This document shows positions 21,940 through 29,663 of a DNA stretch of 43,476 bases, piece after piece. The notes under the pieces are model-generated. The model saw only the letters and a list, made by a program, of their open reading frames with translations. It was not told the DNA's origin and searched no databases. A program made the translations under genes and the position numbers. Position 1 is the first letter of the stretch; every line of letters begins with the position of its first letter. The stretch comes from a virus. Where the stretch lies: IMG/VR virus record IMGVR_UViG_3300046836_000263, positions 1 to 43,476 of that record. One strand, 5' to 3'.

Positions 21940-22079
21940 TTGCCCTTTCGGTCAAACGCTGTTTTCTGCTGTGCAGTCAGAGCCTTATGGAGCAAGGCAA
22001 GCTGTAGGCACATTTCCCGCAGCCATCCCTTTTCCGTCTTCTGGCTTTCGTCAGTTTCTTTGATCTCTTCCGGGGTCAT
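21936..22079 (-). CDS. Tiny helical protein (47 aa)
   Basis: ATG and stop both overlap neighbouring genes (ATGA at each end), which supports translation. M-T-P-E-E-I-K-E-T-D-E-S-Q-K-T then an amphipathic helix W-L-R-E-M-C-L-Q-L-A-L-L-H-K-A-L. No family recognised; it is in the head-completion gene run. Confidence 0.55.
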   Translation of the reverse strand: MTPEEIKETDESQKTEKGWLREMCLQLALLHKALTAQQKTAFDRKGK

Positions 22080-22285
22080 TTGCGCCTCTTTCTGGCGATA
22101 ATCTCATCCTGTCGCCATGTCGTCTCTTGGTAGGCGTGGAACCCGATACCGTCCGCAGTGCCTTTGGGTGGTTCTGGGCTTTCCAGATAAACCTCATCTA
22201 CGGGCTGCGCAGACTCGCGCTGGATCGCCTCTGCTGCCGTTGGAGCGTTCACATATTTGCGCACAATGAAACGCTTGTCGCTCAT
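22076..22285 (-). CDS. Hypothetical protein (69 aa)
   Basis: Start ATG 22285 overlaps the previous stop and has GGAG upstream; an in-frame ATG at 22351 is inside the upstream gene. The product opens R-F-I-V-R-K-Y-V-N-A-P-T-A-A-E-A-I, a small alpha/beta start, and ends basic (A-R-K-R-R-K). No function assigned. Confidence 0.6.
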   Translation of the reverse strand: MSDKRFIVRKYVNAPTAAEAIQRESAQPVDEVYLESPEPPKGTADGIGFHAYQETTWRQDEIIARKRRK

Positions 22286-22737
22286 TCCTGTGCTCCATAG
22301 AAGCCATGAACCTGAAGCGTCTTTGATCCAGCGGTTGACATGATCCAGCAAACATCATTGCCCTTGGTGACGTGAATGGGGGTGGACAGATTCGCCGTGA
22401 TCTGCCCATTGGCGGTAATCATGGCCTGCCAGATAACCGCTGTACCAGTTCCGCAGGTTGTTCCTGTGCCTGATTTGAGCGTAGGGAAAGAATCAGCAGC
22501 GGTGCTCCCGGCAGCTGATGAGCCAAACTCAATATCGGTAATGTAAATGGATCTATCCGTAGCAGGAGACGCGCACGCCCCACCAACAGCCTGCAAGGTT
22601 GTGGCTGTTGAAACCGTGACAACGCAGTTGAAGCCGTCCTTGCGACCGTTTACTGTGGTTTGCGCGCAAAGCAGTGTAACCGTGGCCAGAGCTATCAGGC
22701 CCCAGAATCCTATGCGATACCAATTTAAGAGTTTCAT
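22282..22737 (-). CDS. Secreted-type beta protein in the virion module, with signal peptide (151 aa)
   Basis: ATG 22737 overlaps the previous stop and follows GGAGG. Residues 1-25 form a Sec-type signal peptide (N-W-Y-R-I-G-F-W-G-L-I-A-L-A-T-V-T-L-L-C-A) ending before Q-T-T-V. The mature part has paired Cys (C37, C54, then C90 and C125) and S/T/G-rich beta strands. The mature N-terminus 'AQTTV' is identical to that of the tailspike. It could be a decoration protein or a secreted factor; its location is between the glycosyltransferase and gp4. Confidence 0.6.
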   Translation of the reverse strand: MKLLNWYRIGFWGLIALATVTLLCAQTTVNGRKDGFNCVVTVSTATTLQAVGGACASPATDRSIYITDIEFGSSAAGSTAADSFPTLKSGTGTTCGTGTAVIWQAMITANGQITANLSTPIHVTKGNDVCWIMSTAGSKTLQVHGFYGAQE

Positions 22738-23546
22738 GCTGCTACCTCCTTCGATTTGCGGGCTGGATCGTGAGATCCTCCGGGTTGCTTTAGTAAAAAT
22801 TCGTGATAGTTTCCGGCATAGCACTTGTCGCCTTCCCAATGGTGAATGTTCATGTTAGGAAGAAGCCAGTTTTCCCCTCCACACGCCTCATAGCGTCTGC
22901 AAAAGGCGTAATCTTCGCCCCACCAGATGCCCTCATGCGCGCCGTGATTGAACAGATCCACAGAAAGAGAATATTGCGGCCCATAGCACAGCTCTGGATA
23001 GGCACGCATGAACTTATCGAGTGCCGTGGTAGTGACTTTCAGGAAGCCCGCAGGAAGAGTCCGGGCCTTGATTGCGCCGTCTTTGCGGATAAGCGGCCTG
23101 CCGTCCATGATGGCTGAATGGTCGTCTTTCCCGCACGTACATTTGACCCCTACCATGTGCGTGTAAATTGCCCCCATGTATTGCTCTTCTTCCACTTTGC
23201 AGCGATATGTCCCGCCTACCACATCGCCCTCTGCATCCAGCAGTTTCACCATGTCTTCCACATCCCAGGAAACGTCATGGTCAATGAAAACGATGATGTC
23301 GGCTTTTGCATCCATGGCCTTGCGTGCTATCTCTGCTCGCGCTCCGGAAATGTAGGGGTTGCCGGCGGTGTAAGTGAAGCCGTGCTCGTATCCAGCGGCC
23401 TCAACAAAAGGAACGCAGTTGCGCAGCGAATCAACCGTTTTAGGATGCGGGCCAGTAGAGAATTTGGCAATGGGAATGCCGAAAACTACCTTGGGCTTGC
23501 CCTGTTTCTGCTCTGCGTAAATTGCGGGAATGAATCTCTCTGTCAT
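22734..23546 (-). CDS. GT-A-fold glycosyltransferase (270 aa)
   Basis: Residues about 18-95 give the nucleotide-sugar-binding half (V-V-F-G-I-P-I, then A-R-A-E-I-A-R-K-A-M, then I-I-V-F-I-D-H-D-V-S-W with D89-x-D91 as the DxD metal motif). W-W-G-E-D-Y-A-F-C-R-R (about residues 208-218) matches the acceptor-side 'ED' motif of GT2-like enzymes. A role in glycosylating virion, host surface or DNA is not visible from sequence. It directly follows a SAM methyltransferase. Confidence 0.85.
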   Translation of the reverse strand: MTERFIPAIYAEQKQGKPKVVFGIPIAKFSTGPHPKTVDSLRNCVPFVEAAGYEHGFTYTAGNPYISGARAEIARKAMDAKADIIVFIDHDVSWDVEDMVKLLDAEGDVVGGTYRCKVEEEQYMGAIYTHMVGVKCTCGKDDHSAIMDGRPLIRKDGAIKARTLPAGFLKVTTTALDKFMRAYPELCYGPQYSLSVDLFNHGAHEGIWWGEDYAFCRRYEACGGENWLLPNMNIHHWEGDKCYAGNYHEFLLKQPGGSHDPARKSKEVAA

Positions 23547-24106
23547 TTCTTCAGTCCAACTCCCAAAAGGTTGTAATGGGTGAGGCGTGAGGTTTCACAC
23601 TTGTCGAATCCGGCTTGCTGTAACGCATCTTTCAGCGTCTCTTTCACAAATCCGCAGTGATGCGCCATGTAGGGGAAGGCTTCAATCTGGCTCATGTCGC
23701 CATAGAACAAGTGCAGGCCGCAGATTCTTCCCGCTGTGGGATAATCCAGAACTTCGCCGTTAGGCTTTACATCTTCCAAGTCAGGAACAAGGATTACAGC
23801 CACTCCTCCAGGTTTGAGTACGCGCTTGAATTCATTCAGTGCGCGATTGACCTCATGCGGGTAGAGATGTTCGAGAGCATGGCAGCAGAAAATGATGTCA
23901 TACGGCCCAATCTCGCCCATATCCGTCATGGTGGCCACGATGTCAGGGTTGTTTCTTGGTTCAATATCGAGATAGACAGGTTCAAAGCCATTTTCTGCCC
24001 ATTCCGGCATTCTTTCCGGGCCTGATCCTGCAATGAGAACGGACTTCAGCCCGGAGCCTGTAAAGCCCCGGACTGTATCCGCCATGTTTGGAGTCACTAC
24101 TTGCAC
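23543..24106 (-). CDS. Class I SAM-dependent methyltransferase (187 aa)
   Basis: Motif I V-L-I-A-G-S-G-P-E (residues 23-31), an acidic residue at D47 after a strand, then C-C-H-A-L-E-H-L (74-81) and L-K-P-G-G (97-101). This is a Methyltransf_11-type fold. The absence of target-recognition motifs argues against a DNA methyltransferase; sugar or small-molecule substrates are more likely. Overlaps the glycosyltransferase start, so both may build one modified glycan. Confidence 0.85.
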   Translation of the reverse strand: MQVVTPNMADTVRGFTGSGLKSVLIAGSGPERMPEWAENGFEPVYLDIEPRNNPDIVATMTDMGEIGPYDIIFCCHALEHLYPHEVNRALNEFKRVLKPGGVAVILVPDLEDVKPNGEVLDYPTAGRICGLHLFYGDMSQIEAFPYMAHHCGFVKETLKDALQQAGFDKCETSRLTHYNLLGVGLKK

Positions 24107-24346
24107 TTACGCGCTCCCTTTCCAGAGTCCCAAAGAGGTCAACGTCGCTGCTACTTCAGCGCAGAACGCCGCCAGATTGCTTGTGACGCTGATAAAGGAC
24201 TGAGCTGATACTACCGATGCAGCCTGAGTTGCTAGCGCCCGCTGTGCGATGGGTGTAGCCCCATAAAAGCTGATCGTATCGGTTGCGGACAGGCCAACAA
24301 GAGCCTGAATCGCAGTCCGGTCAAGCGCTCCTTCGTGAATCGTCAC
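24107..24346 (-). CDS. Small structural protein, tandem copy 2 (79 aa)
   Basis: The C-terminal ~60 residues are almost identical to the neighbouring gene at 24350-24592 (D-T-I-S-F-Y-G, A-L-A-T-Q-A-A-S-V-V-S-A, then N-L-A-A-F-C-A-E-V-A-A-T-L). The N-terminal 19 residues differ. Directly downstream of the coat gene in this position, a decoration or capsid-stabilising role is the obvious guess. Confidence 0.7.
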   Translation of the reverse strand: MTIHEGALDRTAIQALVGLSATDTISFYGATPIAQRALATQAASVVSAQSFISVTSNLAAFCAEVAATLTSLGLWKGSA

Positions 24347-24349
24347 TGA

Positions 24350-24592
24350 TTAAGCCGTGCCTTTCCAGAGGCCAAGGCCAGTAAGAGTTGCGGCAACTTC
24401 CGCACAGAAGGCCGCAAGGTTGGAGGTTACGGAAATGAACGAAGTAGCCGATACCACAGAGGCCGCTTGTGTCGCTAAAGCCCTCTGCACTACCGGGGTT
24501 ACTCCGTAAAAGCTGATTGTGTCAGTGGTGCTCTGCCCCAAGCCAGTTCCGCCGGGGTTCGCATCACTCAACTGTCTTGCTGGTGCGGTCAT
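24350..24592 (-). CDS. Small structural protein, tandem copy 1 (80 aa)
   Basis: First of two tandem copies after the coat gene. It shares its last 60 residues with the next gene apart from about ten substitutions, but has its own N-terminus (M-T-A-P-A-R-Q-L-S-D-A). Helical Ala-rich end, no Cys pairs. AGGAG lies in the ribosome-site position. Probably a head-fibre or decoration protein, by position only. Confidence 0.7.
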   Translation of the reverse strand: MTAPARQLSDANPGGTGLGQSTTDTISFYGVTPVVQRALATQAASVVSATSFISVTSNLAAFCAEVAATLTGLGLWKGTA

Positions 24593-24647
24593 AAATTTCT
24601 CCTAAGTTGAAATAAAGTTGGAAGGGGCGGGATTACCGCCCACCCGG

Positions 24648-25850
24648 TTAACCGTCTGCGTGGATGCGGCACGCCATATTTGGATAGCGGGCCAGGAAGC
24701 CATAGAACACGTCAATTCGGCAAGGGAACTTGTCGTTCAGGATGTCGCCTTGACGCCAGATTCTCATGCTGAGCGTATCCATCTGCTGCGTTGCGCCCCA
24801 TGCGCCGTACCGGCTGGGATCTTCCAAATCCGCTGTAGCGAAAATGTAAGCATCCTTGTGGTATGCGAGGGACTGTTGCAGGGTTTCAGAAACACCCGCG
24901 CCGATCTTGACAATGACCTGATCGGCGGCAATGGCAGCAGAGACGTTCTGCTTTGCGCCGGTTGGCGTGATCGGCGGACGGATGGCCAAAGAGGTTGCGT
25001 TAGCGCCTGAATCGGCGGTAACGACGAACTGTTTTAGATAGCCCAAGTCGGCCTTGGTTTCCGGATCGACTGCGTTCAAGGTGGCAATGGTGATGACATC
25101 GCCCTTCAGGAAAGTGGTTGTGCCGGTTTTCAGGGTGATGGTTGAGCCGGTGACGGTTCCGGTTGAATCGACTGAGTAGCCCGTGGTCTTGGCAGCGGTG
25201 CCGGTTGTGTGCGGGGTCATCTTCACATTCGGGAAGATGTTGAATCCCATCGCATCCTTCACCACGCCTTCGGTGTACTGCTGACCCAATTTGCCACCAG
25301 GAGTAAACAGGCCTTTGGTAGCGTCCATGTACTTCGTCGCGTGCGTCGGGGAAAGCATCAGGTTAAGGTCATCGTCTTCCGGGGTGAGCTCTTCCATGAG
25401 CCGCTGGCGTGCTTTGGCGGTGTCCAGGTAAGAGAATGCGTTGCCGTCATCGTCAATCAGGTTGGCAGTTGCCTTGTACGCCTGTTTGATGATGTCGGCT
25501 TCGACGTTTGAAACCAGACGGGCGATTGCCGGCTCAAGGTAACGCTTGGAAAAGTCATCAATCACCAAAGCAAGGTCATTGCTCTGGAAATTCATACCCA
25601 CATTCTTCTGCGTTCCCAGGGTCAGGACTTGGCTGGCTTCGGTTACGTCCTGAGTCACCATGGTCGAGCCGGTAGAAACCGTGAATTCGTTGCGGTCGCG
25701 GAGAGTGATTGAGTAACCAACCTTCGCGCCGGTCTGAGCATATTGGCTGTCATACTGCCGGTTAATGCTCCGGATGAATTTCGCTTTACTGTGAAACAGC
25801 CGGCCAGCTTCTCGCAGAATCTTGGTCGGCGTTAAAAGGGAGTTCGACAT
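24648..25850 (-). CDS. Major capsid protein, P22 gp5-like coat (400 aa)
   Basis: Length (P22 coat is 430 aa) and layout match the P22 coat family: N-terminal K-F-I-R-S-I-N-R-Q-Y-D, then G-Y-S-I-T-L-R-D-R-N-E-F, then F-S-K-R-Y-L-E-P-A-I-A-R-L, the A-D-I-I-K-Q-A region, the F-P-N-V-K-M-T-P-H-T-T-G-T segment and the C-terminal R-I-D-V-F-Y-G. The inserted Ig-like part (about 225-320) with T/V/G-rich strands corresponds to the P22 telokin/I-domain position. It follows the scaffold by three bases. Confidence 0.9.
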   Translation of the reverse strand: MSNSLLTPTKILREAGRLFHSKAKFIRSINRQYDSQYAQTGAKVGYSITLRDRNEFTVSTGSTMVTQDVTEASQVLTLGTQKNVGMNFQSNDLALVIDDFSKRYLEPAIARLVSNVEADIIKQAYKATANLIDDDGNAFSYLDTAKARQRLMEELTPEDDDLNLMLSPTHATKYMDATKGLFTPGGKLGQQYTEGVVKDAMGFNIFPNVKMTPHTTGTAAKTTGYSVDSTGTVTGSTITLKTGTTTFLKGDVITIATLNAVDPETKADLGYLKQFVVTADSGANATSLAIRPPITPTGAKQNVSAAIAADQVIVKIGAGVSETLQQSLAYHKDAYIFATADLEDPSRYGAWGATQQMDTLSMRIWRQGDILNDKFPCRIDVFYGFLARYPNMACRIHADG

Positions 25851-25853
25851 CGC

Positions 25854-26714
25854 TTATTTCCTCGCGAGCTGCGCATTCCGCTTTCTTTCCCATGTCTTCC
25901 AATCGTCTTTGTCATCAGGTTCCTGATTGACAGACGTTGTACGGCGGACAGGGCTGGGCGGTCTGGGTGCTCTGGTAGTGGCAGACGGCGGCTCATCGGC
26001 CTCTTTTTCGTCTGCGGGCTTGGTGCCAGCGATGCGAGATTCTATTTTGCCGATTTCACGGATGGCCACAACAGGATTCAGTTTGGCAATGCGTTCTGCT
26101 TCGTCTGGGTTTTTGCCCAGCTCGTAAGCGATTAACGCGCCATACTCTGAGGTAACGATTGCATCCCGCATAGCGTTGGACATGGGAGTATCTTCACTGA
26201 ATGCAACTTCCTCAAAGTCGGAATGGGTTTTCTTGGCCTCAACGCACTGTGACGCAAAGCCATTGACTACCTTTTCCTGTTCTGAGCGTTGCTGCGTTTC
26301 GTTGCGGTATTGTTTGACCGCATCTTTCGCTTTGAAGTCAGAGATGTCTTCAACCCACTTGTCTCTGGCCTCTTCATACTTTTCCCATGCATCCGCGCCG
26401 GTGAAATCGGCTGCTTTTGGCTTTACGGGCGGTTTGGCTTCCTGTGATTGCGTGGCCTGCTGCTGGGCTTGAGCGTTTCCGCCACCCTTACGCAGAAGTT
26501 CAAACAGGGTTTCATTCTCCTGTTTGAGTTTGGCAATCTTCCGCTGCCATCCGCCGAGCCGCTTGTGCTCGATCTCGTCATCAGTAGTTTCTTGAGTCGC
26601 CTGTTCATCAACCTCGCCAGCCTGTGCAGCAGCAGCGGCAGCTAATTCTTCGGCGTTATCTTTGGTTTCCGGCCCATCCTGTTCCAGGACTTCAGCCGCT
26701 TGTTCGTTTGCCAT
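25854..26714 (-). CDS. Scaffolding protein, P22 gp8-like (286 aa)
   Basis: Acidic, highly helical protein directly before the coat gene. It starts with an acidic Ala/Glu-rich region, then a basic heptad helix (about residues 50-75), A-K-D-A-V-K-Q-Y-R, and ends in a basic coat-binding-like segment with K-T-W-E-R-K-R-N-A-Q-L-A-R-K. Size is close to P22 gp8 (303 aa). Alternative roles are unlikely given gene order. Confidence 0.85.
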   Translation of the reverse strand: MANEQAAEVLEQDGPETKDNAEELAAAAAAQAGEVDEQATQETTDDEIEHKRLGGWQRKIAKLKQENETLFELLRKGGGNAQAQQQATQSQEAKPPVKPKAADFTGADAWEKYEEARDKWVEDISDFKAKDAVKQYRNETQQRSEQEKVVNGFASQCVEAKKTHSDFEEVAFSEDTPMSNAMRDAIVTSEYGALIAYELGKNPDEAERIAKLNPVVAIREIGKIESRIAGTKPADEKEADEPPSATTRAPRPPSPVRRTTSVNQEPDDKDDWKTWERKRNAQLARK

Positions 26715-26732
26715 GTAGTGCTCTCCTGTGGC

Positions 26733-27002
26733 CTATCCGTTTGCCGGACTAGCCGAAACTTGTGTGAGCGGGTTAGGCTCAAGCGATTCCCATTCAGGCA
26801 CAGCGATAACGCCATGCTTATCTCCGCTTGCAAGGGTGATAGGTTTCAAAAATCCTTTTAGGCTTTCATCGCTAAGCTCTCTGATGGCCACTCGATAGCC
26901 AATCACTCGCACATTTATCGTGCGGTCTTGATTGATGTCGTAGCAGCGCGCCTCAAATGGCTCACATGGAATGATGGTGGTCTGCCCTTTTTCGCAACTC
27001 AT
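26733..27002 (-). CDS. Hypothetical protein between portal and scaffold (89 aa)
   Basis: ATG 27002 overlaps the portal stop (ATGA). It has two Cys near the N-terminus (M-S-C-E then P-C-E-P) and a beta-rich body (V-R-V-I-G-Y-R-V-A-I-R-E-L). No family recognised. Not seen in the standard P22 order. Confidence 0.6.
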   Translation of the reverse strand: MSCEKGQTTIIPCEPFEARCYDINQDRTINVRVIGYRVAIRELSDESLKGFLKPITLASGDKHGVIAVPEWESLEPNPLTQVSASPANG

Positions 27003-29188
27003 TGCGCTCCTGCCTGTGGCTGACTCTCTGCCTGCTGCGCTGCCAATGCTGATTGGTTAGCGGCGGCTTGGTCGCCTTGCTCTAATGTCTGTTGATGGCC
27101 TTGATCGGCGAGGGCAGCCTGATTCTGGGCTGCTGCTTGCGTCTGCTGCATCTTATTGGCATGTTCCTGGGCTTGTAGGGCTACTTCATGCGCCGATGTG
27201 TGAAGCGTTTGGAGTTCTTTGCTCTCAAGCGTGGCCCGGACTTGCTGGTTTTGCGCTTTGCTGGAAATTTCAGCGACCGTGATTTTGACGTAAGCATCCA
27301 ACTCCGCTTTGGACTGAGCAGTTTGCTCCTGTATTTGGGTAATCTGCACTTTGCCTTGCTGCTCAATAACCTTGGCTTCGCGCTCTTTCTCAAGCTGCTG
27401 GATGTGCTGCTGGCCTAACTGAATAACCTGATGGGCCTGCTGTAGCTGCGTCTGTAATTGCTGCGCTTGAGCGGCTGGATCTTGATTCTTGTCTTCGATC
27501 AGGCCAGGATGCGACATTTGAATAAACCGCTTGAACCTGTCGGCCATGATGTCTGAGCCTGCCATATCGGAATTGGCAAAGAAGATGTCGCCCACCACGT
27601 TGATAAGCTCGGGCTGGGCCTGTAGCACGGAACTCATCATGTCGAAAGTTTCCATGCGCTTGCTGCTGAAGGCCCTGCCCATGGTCACAATAGGAACATC
27701 TGAGGATGAATCCGCAACCTTGTAGTGCTTCTGCTTGCCGTATTCATCTGTGTGCGGCTGATTGATCTTGGCGACCTTAGGCGCTTCATCCTCGCCCAAT
27801 ATCTGCACCATGCGGCTGGAGTCATAGACTTTAGGAATCAGATCGGCAATCATCAGGCCGCCCTTTTTGAATGCACGCTCAAGGTTGTCCATGAAGTGCA
27901 TATTCGTGACGTTGGATTGCTGCTGCCGTCTCTGAATTGCAAGCCCAGAGGATTCATTGCTCTTGTTGCCAAGCGAAGCGTCATAAATCCCCGCTGTGGC
28001 CTTCATGTCGTCAATCTCTTGGCCAGCGGCAACGCTTAAAGACTGAATTGGAGCTTCTACAACCTGCCTCTGTGGGCGGTCTACTTTTTCGCCATTTACG
28101 TTGCTGCCCTTGTAAACTAGATAAGGCCGCATGGTCGTATTCATCTCTAACCACTCGCGCTCATGGCCCTGTATCTGGCCTTCCTCGATCAAATAGGGCT
28201 GAATAGGCTGGGTTGCCATCGTTTCCGCGATGCGCGTCTTGTAGAAGTTAATGAGCTGCTGGGGATCGCGCTGGAATCTGACAACAGAGAATAGATTGGG
28301 CTTGCCATCGAGAATGATCTGTTTGCCCAAAACAGGAATGATAGGGATGCAGTATCCTGGCCAAACCGTATCAGTGCCTTCAATTACCTCAAAGCCATTG
28401 ATCTTGCAGAACTTGACTGTGCACTTATCGACCTTGCGTGTCTCTTTTTGTTTGGTCTGCGGATTGATGCGCTCAATGGTTTTTTCTTCGTGCTCCAAAT
28501 ACCAATATTCCGCAATCCTTACTGTTTCCGTGCCTATCCAGCCCTGAGAGAGGCTTCCGGCCTGCTCCCATCCAATCGCCTCAATTTCTTTGGTGTCAAA
28601 TTGCCGTTTGTACTCAGCTACTGGCATTTCTTCAACCACAAAGGCGAATTGTGGCTCCATGCCAAAGCACGACGGAATCAGTATTCCGTAAATAGAGAAT
28701 GGGTCGAAGAATGGCCGGACTTTTAAATCCTGATCCCATCCTTCGTCATCGCAGTAGTCAGTGATGAATCCGAAGTAACCGAACGATCCCCCGGCAGAAA
28801 ACTCAACCGCCGTTTCATAGGCTATCTGGGCATCGGAGTCGTACTGGATGTGTCGCGCCATGCCCTCTTTGACATCGGCGGTATCTTTGTCGCCACCATC
28901 ACCAACCACAAACTTGATTTGCGGCTTATTCTGACGTGCTTCATTTGAAACCTGCTGCACGAATGTATGGCAGCGGTTGAAGGTAAGCGCGGGACGGCCC
29001 TTTGTGGTGCGTTCATTCTTGACGGCGGCATCCCATTGATCTCCTACTACAAACTTGAGGTCTAAAGCCGCTTGCTCACGGATAGGCTGCTCATCCGAAG
29101 CGGAATCCTCGAAACGCTTTCGGGCAGTCGCTAGGAACTCTTCCCGGTCTAGCTTTTCGGTTGTCTCTTCTTTTTCTTCGGTGGGCAT
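26999..29188 (-). CDS. Portal protein, P22 gp1-like (729 aa)
   Basis: Matches the P22 portal family (P22 is 725 aa). Features: F-V-V-G-D-Q-W-D (about 47-54), G-R-P-A-L-T-F-N-R-C (64-73), G-S-F-G-Y-F-G-F (134-141), D-P-F-S-I-Y-G (162-168), later the A-T-A-G-I-Y-D-A-S-L-G segment, and a Gln/Ala-rich barrel helix (about 580-729) like the long P22 portal barrel. It forms the DNA channel at the head vertex. It starts one base before the 33-aa gene ends. Confidence 0.92.
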   Translation of the reverse strand: MPTEEKEETTEKLDREEFLATARKRFEDSASDEQPIREQAALDLKFVVGDQWDAAVKNERTTKGRPALTFNRCHTFVQQVSNEARQNKPQIKFVVGDGGDKDTADVKEGMARHIQYDSDAQIAYETAVEFSAGGSFGYFGFITDYCDDEGWDQDLKVRPFFDPFSIYGILIPSCFGMEPQFAFVVEEMPVAEYKRQFDTKEIEAIGWEQAGSLSQGWIGTETVRIAEYWYLEHEEKTIERINPQTKQKETRKVDKCTVKFCKINGFEVIEGTDTVWPGYCIPIIPVLGKQIILDGKPNLFSVVRFQRDPQQLINFYKTRIAETMATQPIQPYLIEEGQIQGHEREWLEMNTTMRPYLVYKGSNVNGEKVDRPQRQVVEAPIQSLSVAAGQEIDDMKATAGIYDASLGNKSNESSGLAIQRRQQQSNVTNMHFMDNLERAFKKGGLMIADLIPKVYDSSRMVQILGEDEAPKVAKINQPHTDEYGKQKHYKVADSSSDVPIVTMGRAFSSKRMETFDMMSSVLQAQPELINVVGDIFFANSDMAGSDIMADRFKRFIQMSHPGLIEDKNQDPAAQAQQLQTQLQQAHQVIQLGQQHIQQLEKEREAKVIEQQGKVQITQIQEQTAQSKAELDAYVKITVAEISSKAQNQQVRATLESKELQTLHTSAHEVALQAQEHANKMQQTQAAAQNQAALADQGHQQTLEQGDQAAANQSALAAQQAESQPQAGAQ

Positions 29189-29290
29189 TTAAGGGACGAT
29201 GTGCAGCAGGATTGATCCGCGCTGATTGGCTGCCTTGATAGCGGCCAACAGAAAGCGCTCAAACAGTATGAGCCTGAGGTCTTGGCTCAC
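29189..29290 (-). CDS. Tiny helical protein between terminase and portal (33 aa)
   Basis: GTG at 29290 overlaps the upstream stop (GTGA), and its TAA abuts the portal ATG, so the frame is bracketed by genes. V-S-Q-D-L-R-L-I-L-F-E-R-F-L-L-A-A-I-K-A-A-N-Q is a single amphipathic helix. No family; coding is supported by spacing rather than similarity. Confidence 0.45.
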   Translation of the reverse strand: MSQDLRLILFERFLLAAIKAANQRGSILLHIVP

Positions 29291-29499
29291 AGCTTTGTTC
29301 CGGTACCCCATTCATTCGTGCCGCCCATTTCGGCCTGCCCTTGCAGGAACTTCACAAAGAACACGGTTGCATCGGAAAACGTCTGCTCATGCACCCATAC
29401 GCTGCCATGCTGGTAAATCTGGGTGGAACTGAGTGTCTTGCCATTGGCAGCTTTGTTGATCGTGGTCGATACAGGCAGGGATTTCTTGTCTACGCTCAT
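29287..29499 (-). CDS. Hypothetical protein (70 aa)
   Basis: Start ATG 29499 overlaps the stop of the DUF3008-like gene (TATGAG). The protein has beta-type content (V-S-T-T-I-N-K, S-V-W-V-H-E-Q-T-F-S-D-A-T-V-F-F-V-K-F-L) and a Gly-rich end. An extended in-frame start at 29697 lies inside the terminase gene and is rejected. Confidence 0.55.
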   Translation of the reverse strand: MSVDKKSLPVSTTINKAANGKTLSSTQIYQHGSVWVHEQTFSDATVFFVKFLQGQAEMGGTNEWGTGTKL

Positions 29500-29663
29500 A
29501 CCTTTTTCACCTTCTTGGGCAGTTTGGTCGTTTTGGTCGCCGCAAAGTCTCTGAGCTGCCCCATGGACATCTTCAGAACGCCACGGTTGCGCTTGTAGAC
29601 CTTGTTCGGCGCGTGCTCTGCTATCGCCATAAGCTGCTGCTGAGATTGGCTTAGGGCTGGCAT
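29496..29663 (-). CDS. DUF3008-like small protein (55 aa)
   Basis: ATG overlaps the terminase stop (TAATG). S-Q-S-Q-Q-Q-L-M-A-I-A-E at the start and M-G-Q-L-R-D-F-A-A-T-K-T-T-K-L-P-K-K-V at the end match the pattern of small basic phage proteins 'KAQQRLM...SKAREFAxTKHKGLPxxV' near terminase genes. DNA-binding is a guess from the Lys/Arg content. Confidence 0.7.
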   Translation of the reverse strand: MPALSQSQQQLMAIAEHAPNKVYKRNRGVLKMSMGQLRDFAATKTTKLPKKVKKV

